DNA from: Candidatus Aegiribacteria sp.
Lineage (GTDB): Bacteria > Fermentibacterota > Fermentibacteria > Fermentibacterales > JCC-6
Direction: 5' to 3'
Length of the DNA: 63,160 nucleotides
Assembly (NCBI GenBank): GCA_030620995.1
Contig: JAUXIK010000009.1
Location: 1-63,160, forward strand
A program made the position numbers and the translations under genes. Numbering within the stretch: position 1 is the stretch's first letter; each line of letters starts with the position of its first letter. The notes beneath the pieces are model-generated. The model had not been told where the DNA came from. It made no database searches and worked only from the letters and a program-made list of their open reading frames with translations. Below are positions 27,401-33,524 of the stretch, one piece after another.

Positions 27401-28185
27401 TAAGCTGTTTCCCAGGGATCATTCCCCATTTCCCTCCCGCGCCCGCAGAACATCGAGAGAGTTGATGAAGGAACACCTGTAGCGAATGGTATTTCTGCGG
27501 CGGTTATGCAATAGATACCAGCAGTATCTATGTCCAGTGAATACCACGGCAGCCCCCAGAACGGGCTGGATCCAGAGCGGTTAGCGGAATTTGTCCAGAC
27601 TCTGTTCCCCCCCTCAAAAAGGGCACTGAATATTGACCCGGATATGCCCGATACTGATCCGGGTGGACCCGTGTCAGGATAACTGATGATAATTCTGAAC
27701 CTCTCGGCGGCATACAGAGCACCGTCTCGAAGCACAATCGGATGAAGTTCAAGAAGAGTTACGCCAGCCCTCCTGAAGGAACCCGTATGCGTGAGCGAAC
27801 CCCAGGTTCGGGGGATATCCTCAGGACGGGCTGAAAAGAAGGAATCGAATCCATCCGGGGAGACGGATGTTTCAGCCACTGTACCGACAGCCAGAAAGTG
27901 AACACCTTCAGGAATGATTTCAAGGAAAGGTTCCACTCCGGGAGGTACAGCAAGAATCAGATTTGCCTGAGGAAGAAGAATTGATCCGTCACTGCCTGAA
28001 TAACCGCATCCATCAGCAATATATCCGGTCAGGTTATCAGGCAGGCTCTCAATCTCATGAATTGCCGGACATTCCCACACAAACTCAGTGGAGCCGGCCT
28101 CAACTCGCACCTGAGACGGAATTATCTGGAAAGCGGGGGTGAACAGTGAAGTCGAAGCAAGAATAAGACAGATGATATATGGCAT
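24436..28185 (-). CDS. porU: C25 cysteine peptidase, candidate T9SS sortase (PorU-like)
   Basis: A 1249-residue exported protein. The signal peptide MPYIICLILASTSLFTPAFQ is followed by a long beta-rich N-terminal part and a gingipain-fold domain with both catalytic residues, His791 in YLGHGGYD and Cys825 in LFGSCDVGAF, then GGAIIASGATGMTS. The last 80 residues form a sorting-type domain (PYPNPCGDGVSLNW, VDISIFTLAGRRI, ASGSYIFLVSC). Length and order match PorU better than secreted gingipains, and the next gene is PorV-like. In PorU the enzyme removes the sorting domain of cargo and attaches it to lipid. The alternative is that this is simply a secreted C25 protease. Confidence 0.8.
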   Translation of the reverse strand: MPYIICLILASTSLFTPAFQIIPSQVRVEAGSTEFVWECPAIHEIESLPDNLTGYIADGCGYSGSDGSILLPQANLILAVPPGVEPFLEIIPEGVHFLAVGTVAETSVSPDGFDSFFSARPEDIPRTWGSLTHTGSFRRAGVTLLELHPIVLRDGALYAAERFRIIISYPDTGPPGSVSGISGSIFSALFEGGNRVWTNSANRSGSSPFWGLPWYSLDIDTAGIYCITAAEIPFATGVPSSTLSMFCGRGREMGNDPWETAYRPVDVPILVEDGGDGVFDSGDRLFFFARGLAWWECTGDSMPPHFNHRYSHINTYWLTWGGEDGARMDMIDGNLTGAPSMPDMFLSRQHLEENTIRAAADGVILPDDWAWDCSTGSTDTWNYYNFNATATTGFGYLRLHLISNDYLEHHIRLTMNGSQFCDTTWSNADDFILQVQCSLLQSSGNNLGIQIIRDSGEETIFFDWFEVFSWTEPSLSGQAQIPLDWWQVPGRQKFTWNNDLSNAYVFMIGGDNLAAFITVDDPHSFEYEVPDYWVSREFWISEIEDMPSPVSIHEESPGRIINSMSGADKIYITADEFYTDILPLQQTGEQVQIIAASEVYNEFNGGVRDPQAIRAMIFTVVDTWNPIPMDLILVGGGNWDPLHFISARVSYIDILRRESSETVTDDRFVIVGDSILPQIAVSRMGITNRSDLQLIVDRTLSYGNVENQGEWQTVVLGAADDERSPLHGGDERFHTQEMERLLTDHLPGVLRPEKMYMIFYDWNDLWKKPQAREDYITLWNKGSLVSLYLGHGGYDQLADEGLLYLEDVGLLACENRLPVALFGSCDVGAFQNPASECIAQQITTSHAGGAIIASGATGMTSGPGNEILLGEIIDRMFAEADLSVGMCFMLGKIAAGYNSNNASNTLFGDGSLRLAYPWTSFDVNTDTLFTGEAAILNGSTPNDGIILIESFESCQPDTYYTFRHHDPIEYLSLARSFFRGAAVAGPDYSASMFVPVDSDTGSLARTQLVFLSDYSMAAVSTYPARMETGNPAFDTTGPEIELWIKGYRNADEPHVSGSITVHALLSDESGINLLGNTGRQLVLYTDDTPQDVSGYFRYHQGSGTTGELEVEIGSLEQGDHQIQLRASDGLLNTSYAKMDFVVTSTGEFSIGNVFPYPNPCGDGVSLNWTQTSAGTVDISIFTLAGRRIIKFGNIEGEAGYNQCWWDCRDADGDSVASGSYIFLVSCASTANAGEFSEVTGVIAVVRESR

Positions 28186-28187
28186 CT

Positions 28188-28721
28188 TCAGAGTTCAGTA
28201 AGTTCAAGCATTGGCGAGTCACCGTCTTCTTCGCCGGGAAGCTTCTCTGCGTCAGGAATCAACTCTGCCCTGATACGTTCTTCCTCGACATCGATTACTT
28301 TCCCCTGTGAATCAATGAATGATCTTATCTGGGCAAGTACTGAGAGCCTTCTATCCTGCAGCTCACGAATGGTCTCGGTAAGAACACGGACACGGTCTCT
28401 CGCTTCAGCCACAAGGTTTGACGCCTTGATTTCAGCGTCCATGACAATAAGCTCGGCTTCCTTATCAGCCTCTTTCCTGGCTTTGGCAGCACTCTGCTGC
28501 TGCTGTACAAGCACGTCCCTCACAGCACCTTCCATCCGGTCAAAATCAGATGCCCTCGCCCTGAGAACAGTAAGTTCTCTCTCGGTCTTTTCCAGATTTT
28601 CAACAAGTTCCTCCCAGGCGGAAGCGACCATCTCAAGGAAGGCTTCCACCTCGGAATTATCGTAACCTCTCATTGTTTTCCGGAAGTGCTGTCTTCTTAT
28701 GTCAAGCGGCGTAATACGCAC
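28188..28721 (-). CDS. DivIVA-domain coiled-coil protein
   Basis: A 177-residue protein if read from GTG 28721, which has GGAGAAG just upstream; the frame runs further but without a good start. Its first residues VRITPLDIRRQHFRKTMRGYDNSEVEAFL are the standard DivIVA/GpsB lipid-binding start. They are followed by a long coiled coil (about 40-150) with KARKEADKEAELIVMDAEIKASN. DivIVA proteins mark curved or septal membrane and recruit partners. It lies between yggS and the PorU-like gene, 2 bases from the latter, so it is probably co-transcribed with the secretion locus. Adjacency of yggS and divIVA is also a remnant of the ylm cluster known in Gram-positive bacteria. Confidence 0.85.
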   Translation of the reverse strand: MRITPLDIRRQHFRKTMRGYDNSEVEAFLEMVASAWEELVENLEKTERELTVLRARASDFDRMEGAVRDVLVQQQQSAAKARKEADKEAELIVMDAEIKASNLVAEARDRVRVLTETIRELQDRRLSVLAQIRSFIDSQGKVIDVEEERIRAELIPDAEKLPGEEDGDSPMLELTEL

Positions 28722-28817
28722 GATGCTTCTCCGTTTCCTGTTCTGCCACCCTGATGAGCCGGGAAGCTGGTGAGTGTACATCTGCACAAATGTATAATAT
28801 TGCTGAATAATCGGAAG

Positions 28818-29525
28818 TCAATTTTGTCTCCTGCCGAAAAGGAACCGGCCAAGTCTGACAATAGTAGAACCCTCCATCACAGCAAGCTGGAAATCATCGC
28901 TCATACCCATGGAAAGCTCAGGAAGCTCAAAACCGCCTCTGCTGGATAGATCATCTCTGAGATTCCGAAGAGCAGCGAATGCTTTTCTTGTTTCCGCAGC
29001 GGTTCCCCCCAGTGGTCCAATCGTCAGTAATCCCGAAACAACGAGGCCGAGTTCCCGCATTCGGCCAAGCACCCCCTCAAGAAGTGAATATTCGGGTTCC
29101 AGACCATGCTTTGATTCCTCGCCGGAAGTGTTGACTTCCACAAGTATTCCGGGCTGTTTTATATTTTTAGCCGTGGTTCTTTTAGCTATTTCCTCCGCGA
29201 TCTTCATTCTGCAGATGGAATCAATCCAGTGGAAATCTCTGACAGCCTGCCTTACTTCCCCCGTATGAATGGGACCGATCATGTGAAATTCAGCTACTTC
29301 TTTCCCCAGTGTTTTTATCTTTCGCCCGCCTTCGCTGACCCGGTTCTCACCAATTATACTTATCCCCGCTTCTATGGACGTCCGAACCAGCTCAACCGGA
29401 TGCGTCTTAGTAACGGCCATTATCTTTACCACTCTCGGTGAATCATGCACAGCATTCAATGCTTCAGCAATCATATCCTCCGCACGGTGGAAATTACTTC
29501 TTATGCTCTCAATGGAGTAGTTCAA
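28818..29525 (-). CDS. yggS: YggS-family pyridoxal-phosphate homeostasis protein
   Basis: A PLP-binding TIM-barrel protein (family PLPBP/YggS) of about 235 residues. KIMAVTKTHPVE holds the PLP lysine, followed by GENRVSEGGRK, FHMIGPIHTG, LVEVNTSGEESKHG, LTIGPLGG and LSMGMSDDFQLAVMEGSTIVRLGR. I place the start at TTG 29525 because a perfect GGAGGTGATC lies right before it. The predicted transcription start (about 29535) also falls inside or below the alternative ATG 29537. The protein buffers free PLP in the cytoplasm. It is divergent from the zinc operon. Confidence 0.92.
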   Translation of the reverse strand: MNYSIESIRSNFHRAEDMIAEALNAVHDSPRVVKIMAVTKTHPVELVRTSIEAGISIIGENRVSEGGRKIKTLGKEVAEFHMIGPIHTGEVRQAVRDFHWIDSICRMKIAEEIAKRTTAKNIKQPGILVEVNTSGEESKHGLEPEYSLLEGVLGRMRELGLVVSGLLTIGPLGGTAAETRKAFAALRNLRDDLSSRGGFELPELSMGMSDDFQLAVMEGSTIVRLGRFLFGRRQN

Positions 29526-29541
29526 GATCACCTCCATGAAA

Positions 29542-29570
29542 ATAGTACCCCAATATGCGAATATGGACAA
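29542..29570 (-). promoter_or_regulatory. Probable promoter of yggS
   Basis: On the minus strand TTGTCC (29570-29565), a 17-base spacer, then TACTAT (29547-29542). The expected transcript start near 29535 leaves only the Shine-Dalgarno sequence before the TTG start codon. Confidence 0.45.
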
Positions 29571-29578
29571 AGTACCTG

Positions 29579-29607
29579 TTGCTGTCACACGAGAAACAAA
29601 TTATGTT
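29579..29607 (+). promoter_or_regulatory. Probable promoter of the zur-znuABC operon
   Basis: TTGCTG at 29579-29584, a 17-base spacer and TATGTT at 29602-29607. Transcription would begin near 29614, inside the palindrome described next, so a bound repressor would block it. Confidence 0.5.
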
Positions 29608-29628
29608 AATGCAAATCATTTGCAATAA
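29606..29628. promoter_or_regulatory. Zur-type operator palindrome
   Basis: A 23-base near-perfect palindrome with core TGCAAATCATTTGCA (29610-29624) and matching TTA/TAA outer bases. It lies between the predicted -10 and the ribosome-binding site of the Fur-family gene. The size and position fit a Fur/Zur box, and the genes that follow are zinc-type transport genes, so autoregulation by Zur is the simplest reading. It may also affect the divergent yggS promoter 40 bases away. Confidence 0.7.
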
Positions 29629-29637
29629 TGGAGAAAC

Positions 29638-30060
29638 ATGAAAATCGAGAGTATCTGGAATGAACTGCGTAACCGGGGACTGAGGATGACTTCGCTGAAA
29701 AAGCATGTTGTCAGACTCTTCCTTGAAGGGGGATGCGGGCTGTCCGCCAGGGAAATTCTGGACAGTATTCCTTCCTCTCCTCACATATCTACCGTACATC
29801 GTTGTCTTTGTTCACTTGAAGATGCCGGTTTCCTCAGACCTGACCGCAATCCGGACGGATTACTGAGATATCGCTGTTCCAGGATGTTCTACCCTGATCA
29901 CGGCCACTTCAGCTGTCAGGAATGCGGTAAACGGATTCCTTTCTCTTTCAATCTTCCGGAGGAATTTCTTCAGGAACTGGAAAGAACCGGGAGATTCAAG
30001 ATCGGAAATGCCGATTTCTTTCTGGAGGGCAAATGCGAACACTGTTCAAAAGAATCCTGA
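29638..30060 (+). CDS. zur: Fur-family metalloregulator, probably Zur
   Basis: A 140-residue Fur-family repressor. The N-terminal winged helix (RNRGLRMTSLKKHVVRLFLEG, ISTVHRCLCSLEDAGFL) is followed by a dimerisation domain with HGHFSCQECGKRIPF. CQEC and CEHC near the end form the structural zinc site. The choice of Zur over Fur or PerR rests on context: it overlaps znuA by 28 bases, heads the operon, and has an operator right upstream. GGAG lies eight bases before ATG 29638. Metal specificity is inferred. Confidence 0.88.
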   Translation: MKIESIWNELRNRGLRMTSLKKHVVRLFLEGGCGLSAREILDSIPSSPHISTVHRCLCSLEDAGFLRPDRNPDGLLRYRCSRMFYPDHGHFSCQECGKRIPFSFNLPEEFLQELERTGRFKIGNADFFLEGKCEHCSKES

Positions 30061-30986
30061 TTCCATATGGATCCGTTCTATTTGCAGTATCGCTTATTCT
30101 GATTGGAACAGGATGTTCGCGGAAAGACGAACCCGACAATATCACCGGCGGGTATACTGTAGCAGTAAGTATCCTTCCCCAGAAGTATTTTGTTGAGAGA
30201 ATAGCATCCTCCCGAGTAAATATCATCGTGGTTGTACCACCGGGAGCCAGCCCTGCAACATATGAGCCATCACCTTCGGACATGAGGAACATCTCACAGG
30301 CAGATATATGGTTCACAATCGGAGTCGGTTTTGAGAGAGCGTGGATTCCAAGATTTGCGGGCTCAAATCCGAATATGATTATCATAAGTACGGTCAGGGA
30401 TATCGACAGACTTCCCATTGACCGCTATGGCATTCCTGAAGAAATCGCGTCATCAAATGCATATGGGGATAACGGACATGACCATAATGGCGGCTGGGAG
30501 GATCCGCATGTATGGCTCTCACCGGCACTCGTGCGAAAACAGGCCGTGGTAATTGCGGAATGTCTGTCCGATCTGGATCCGGAAATGGAAACACATTATC
30601 AAACGAATCTGGAAAGTTTCATTATTGAAATCGACTCTCTCCGGAACAGCATTCATGCCGTGCTTGATCCAATTCAGGGCAGCTGTTTCATGGTCTTTCA
30701 TCCGGCATGGGGATATTTCGCGGACGAATTCAACCTTGTGCAGATACCTGTAGAGGTTTCCGGAAATGATCCGTCTCCGGGAGAAATGTCTCGACTTGTG
30801 GACCTTGCGAAGGATCAGAACGTACAGACAATATTCGTTTCTCCACAGTTCAGCACCTCATCAGCGGAAGCAATAGCATCGGAAGTGAACGCGAGAATTA
30901 TCTACATAGATCCACTTTCGGAAGACTGGAGAAAGAATCTCATGCATGTCGCGGAAGAACTTGCCGGCACCATGGATACCAGATGA
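30033..30986 (+). CDS. znuA: Zinc/manganese-type ABC transporter substrate-binding lipoprotein (ZnuA-like)
   Basis: A 317-residue cluster A-I binding protein. The lipobox LIGTGCSR anchors it at Cys28. Two usual metal-ligand regions are present: DPHVW (about residue 158) and VFHPAWGYF. A short acidic and His-rich loop (GDNGHDHNGG) precedes the first. The canonical first ligand, His in PHxYEP, is Ala75 here (GASPATYEPSPSD), so metal coordination must differ. The final acidic ligand can be YIDPL. It captures Zn2+ or a similar ion in the periplasm and delivers it to ZnuBC. It overlaps zur at its start and znuC at its end (ATGA). Confidence 0.88.
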   Translation: MRTLFKRILIPYGSVLFAVSLILIGTGCSRKDEPDNITGGYTVAVSILPQKYFVERIASSRVNIIVVVPPGASPATYEPSPSDMRNISQADIWFTIGVGFERAWIPRFAGSNPNMIIISTVRDIDRLPIDRYGIPEEIASSNAYGDNGHDHNGGWEDPHVWLSPALVRKQAVVIAECLSDLDPEMETHYQTNLESFIIEIDSLRNSIHAVLDPIQGSCFMVFHPAWGYFADEFNLVQIPVEVSGNDPSPGEMSRLVDLAKDQNVQTIFVSPQFSTSSAEAIASEVNARIIYIDPLSEDWRKNLMHVAEELAGTMDTR

Positions 30987-31786
30987 TTCCGGCAATAGAA
31001 ATCAGAGATCTATCAGCTGGTTACAGAACAGGTCAGCTAGTTCTGAAAAACATAAACCTGACAGTTATGCGGAATGATTTCATCGCGATCATCGGACCCA
31101 ACGGAGGCGGAAAGACCACTCTCCTCAAAGTTATCCTGGGACTGATCAAGCCCTGGAGTGGAGAGATTATTGTCAAAGGTTATCCTGTGGTATCGAAAGC
31201 CGTCAGGGCAGGAATAGGTTACGTTCCACAGCTGATCCCAGGCAAGTCCTTTCCTGTAACTGTCATGGATGTAGTCCTGATGGGAAGGCTCGGAAATTCC
31301 GGTTTCTTCAGACACTTCACCGATACTGACAGGTCTGCAGCAGAGAAAAACCTTCTAAGACTTGGTATTGTTCATCTTTCAAACACCAGCATGGATACAC
31401 TTTCAGGAGGCCAGAAGCAGAGAGTGCTCATCGCCAGAGCTCTTGCGGGAGAACCCGATATCCTGCTTCTGGATGAACCGGTGGCAAGTGTTGACCATGA
31501 AACCCAGGAGAGTTTCTTCAACCTGCTTGCCGACCTGAACGACAGTATTACGATTGTGCTTGTTACTCACGATGTGGGAGCTGTCTCAGCCCATGTCAAG
31601 AACATTGCCTGTATCAACAGAACCCTTATAAGTCATGGAGAAACGCTTTCAGCGGATGCGGTATCCCGAGCCTACGGATGCCCCTTCGAATTGATCTCTC
31701 ATGGAGTACCGCATCGAGTCATCGGTCAGAAGCATCAGGAAGACAGCAGCATCGAAAATACATCTGATGGGGGAAACAGCCAGTGA
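30983..31786 (+). CDS. znuC: Metal ABC transporter ATPase (ZnuC-like)
   Basis: A 267-residue ABC ATPase with Walker A GPNGGGKTTLLK, Q-loop VPQLIPGK, signature LSGGQKQRVLIARAL, Walker B ILLLDEP and switch His in LVTHDVGA. It powers import through the permease encoded next, with a 4-base overlap. A C-terminal extension of about 30 residues after YGCPFELI contains His residues (SHGVPHRVIGQKH), as in other ZnuC/MntB proteins. Metal identity follows from the operon only. Confidence 0.93.
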   Translation: MIPAIEIRDLSAGYRTGQLVLKNINLTVMRNDFIAIIGPNGGGKTTLLKVILGLIKPWSGEIIVKGYPVVSKAVRAGIGYVPQLIPGKSFPVTVMDVVLMGRLGNSGFFRHFTDTDRSAAEKNLLRLGIVHLSNTSMDTLSGGQKQRVLIARALAGEPDILLLDEPVASVDHETQESFFNLLADLNDSITIVLVTHDVGAVSAHVKNIACINRTLISHGETLSADAVSRAYGCPFELISHGVPHRVIGQKHQEDSSIENTSDGGNSQ

Positions 31787-32583
31787 TTGACGCGCTCGGT
31801 TATACATTCATGCAGCACGCCATAGCAATCTCAATTCTCGCTTCAATCGCATGTGGAATAATCGGGACACTGGTTACGGTAAACAGGATGTCAGCTCTTG
31901 CTGGAAGCATAGCACACGCATCGTTCGGAGGTCTGGGGCTTGCATACCTGATCGGCATACATCCACTGATAGGAGCAACCGGTTTTGCAATCGGCTCGGC
32001 AATCGGAATAAATGCGATTTCTTCAAGAGTACAGAACAGGTCCGATACCGCCATGGCAGCTTTCTGGGCAACGGGTATGGCAGCTGGACTGGTATTTATC
32101 AAGATCTCCGGGACCTACTCTGCAGATCTCATGAGCTGGCTGTTCGGAAGCCTGCTTGCAGTATCCGTATCCGATATTCTCTTCGTGGGAATTCTTGATA
32201 TTCTGATTCTGATTGTCATTACCGGCCTGTATAAAGAGTTTCTTGCGGTTTCATACGATCAGGAATACAGCAGGCTGCAGGGCATCCCGGCGGAGTTCAT
32301 AAGAGGATTGTTTCTGGTTCTTGCCGCGCTGACAGCGGTTATGCTGATGAAAGTGACAGGGCTTATCATGGTCATCGCCATGCTCACGATTCCCGCCGCG
32401 ATCGCGGAGATGTTCACCTCGAGTCTCCGTAAAATGATGATTCTGGCTTCAGTTCTGGCAGCTCTCTTCAGCCTCGGCGGCCTCTGGATGGCCTGGATAC
32501 TGGACCTGCCTCCCGGCGCGGTAATAATCCTGCTGGCAGCAATAGCATACTTCATGACCATTAGGGTCAGGTCTTGCATTTGA
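31783..32583 (+). CDS. znuB: Metal ABC transporter permease (ZnuB-like), C-terminus encoded by the mobile element
   Basis: A 266-residue inner-membrane permease of the ABC-3 family with about eight hydrophobic helices (SILASIACGIIGTLVTVNRMSALAGSIAHASFGG near the start, then IMVIAMLTIPAAIAEM). It overlaps znuC by 4 bases. Its last codons, RVRSCI and the TGA, lie within the left inverted repeat of the transposase element, so the native end of the gene has been replaced by element sequence. The hydrophobic core is complete and the change affects only the tail after the last helix, so the permease is probably functional. Confidence 0.92.
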   Translation: MIDALGYTFMQHAIAISILASIACGIIGTLVTVNRMSALAGSIAHASFGGLGLAYLIGIHPLIGATGFAIGSAIGINAISSRVQNRSDTAMAAFWATGMAAGLVFIKISGTYSADLMSWLFGSLLAVSVSDILFVGILDILILIVITGLYKEFLAVSYDQEYSRLQGIPAEFIRGLFLVLAALTAVMLMKVTGLIMVIAMLTIPAAIAEMFTSSLRKMMILASVLAALFSLGGLWMAWILDLPPGAVIILLAAIAYFMTIRVRSCI

Positions 32584-32588
32584 GCATT
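32562..32588 (+). repeat. Left inverted repeat of the transposase element
   Basis: Begins TAGGGTCAGGTCTTGC and ends TTTGAGCATT; it is the exact reverse complement of 33498-33524. It carries the last six codons and TGA of znuB. Confidence 0.9.
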
Positions 32589-32607
32589 ATTATCATATGA
32601 TACATCA

Positions 32608-33462
32608 ATGACTAGACAATTGCGCATTAAAATTCCGGGTGGACTATACCACATCTATACTCGTGGCATCGACCGAAGAGACATTTTCAAAGATGACAGC
32701 GACAGGGAAAAATTTCTGGATATCCTGAAAAATAGTATCAGTGATTCAGACTGGAAGTGTTATGCCTATTGTCTCATGGACAATCACTACCATATCCTGA
32801 TAAAATCTGTAGACGGAAACACTTCCCGTGGAATGCGTCAATTGAACGGTGTGTATGCCCAGTATTTCAACTGGAAACATGACCGTGTAGGACCTCTCTT
32901 TCAGAGCAGATTCAGGGCTATACTTGTCGATCGGGAAAATTACTTTCTGGAACTATGCAGGTACATAGTACTAAACCCGGTAAGAGCTGGAACAGTATGT
33001 TCTCCCGAGGAGTATCTCTGGAGCAGTTATAGAGTCACAGCAGGAATAGATAATATGAAAACCTGTATTGACAGAATGGCAGTACTTTCCCGATTCGCAG
33101 AGGAAAATGAATCTGAAATTTCTGCAATAGCGGCATATTCACAATTCGTGACCGATGGCCTTGAAAAGGATATTACTCTTGGCGAAATTAAGGGAGACCT
33201 TATTCTCGGAGACAGAGGATTCGTTGAATCCGTGAAGGATATAATTGAAAAGGAAAAGAATAACCTCGACTACCCCAAGTACCAGAGAACAGCATTCCGT
33301 CCTGATCTTGAGGAACTGCTTGACCCTCTTACTGTCTCAATGAAAGAGACAAGGAACGTGGCTGTAAGGAAAGCATATAATGAATTCGGTTACACACAAA
33401 GTTATATTGCACGATTCCTCGGTGTTCATAATTCAACAATCTATAGAATTATTAGAAAATAA
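32608..33462 (+). CDS. REP-associated tyrosine transposase (Y1/HUH family)
   Basis: A 284-residue protein of the IS200-like REP transposase family. The start GGLYHIYTRGIDRRDIF is typical. DNHYHIL gives the HUH metal pair (His60, His62), and CRYIVLNPVRAG provides catalytic Tyr119. The C-terminal 60 residues (RKAYNEFGYTQSYIARFLGVHNSTIYRII) form a helix-turn-helix of the DnaA/Trp-repressor kind found in many members. It should nick and rejoin single-stranded DNA at REP hairpins. All catalytic residues are intact and there is no frameshift, so it may be active. Confidence 0.92.
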   Translation: MTRQLRIKIPGGLYHIYTRGIDRRDIFKDDSDREKFLDILKNSISDSDWKCYAYCLMDNHYHILIKSVDGNTSRGMRQLNGVYAQYFNWKHDRVGPLFQSRFRAILVDRENYFLELCRYIVLNPVRAGTVCSPEEYLWSSYRVTAGIDNMKTCIDRMAVLSRFAEENESEISAIAAYSQFVTDGLEKDITLGEIKGDLILGDRGFVESVKDIIEKEKNNLDYPKYQRTAFRPDLEELLDPLTVSMKETRNVAVRKAYNEFGYTQSYIARFLGVHNSTIYRIIRK

Positions 33463-33497
33463 GTTATACACACATATATTATAAATAAAATGATAGG

Positions 33498-33524
33498 AAT
33501 GCTCAAATGCAAGACCTGACCCTA
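33498..33524 (-). repeat. Right inverted repeat of the transposase element
   Basis: Exact reverse complement of the left repeat (ends GCAAGACCTGACCCTA). The TAG stop of the ComM-type gene, read from the minus strand, is its outermost triplet (33524-33522). Confidence 0.9.

Larger units (their letters stand above)
32562..33524 (+). mobile_element. REP-associated transposase element with 27-bp perfect inverted repeats
   Basis: A 963-base unit: perfect 27-bp inverted repeats at both ends enclosing a single Y1 transposase gene. It sits between two convergent genes (znuB and a ComM-type gene), and each of those genes uses a stop codon inside the nearer repeat. The layout matches TnpA-REP (RAYT) units, in which the transposase gene is flanked by inverted REP sequences. 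A shorter palindrome with the same tip lies at 2941-2962. Confidence 0.8.
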
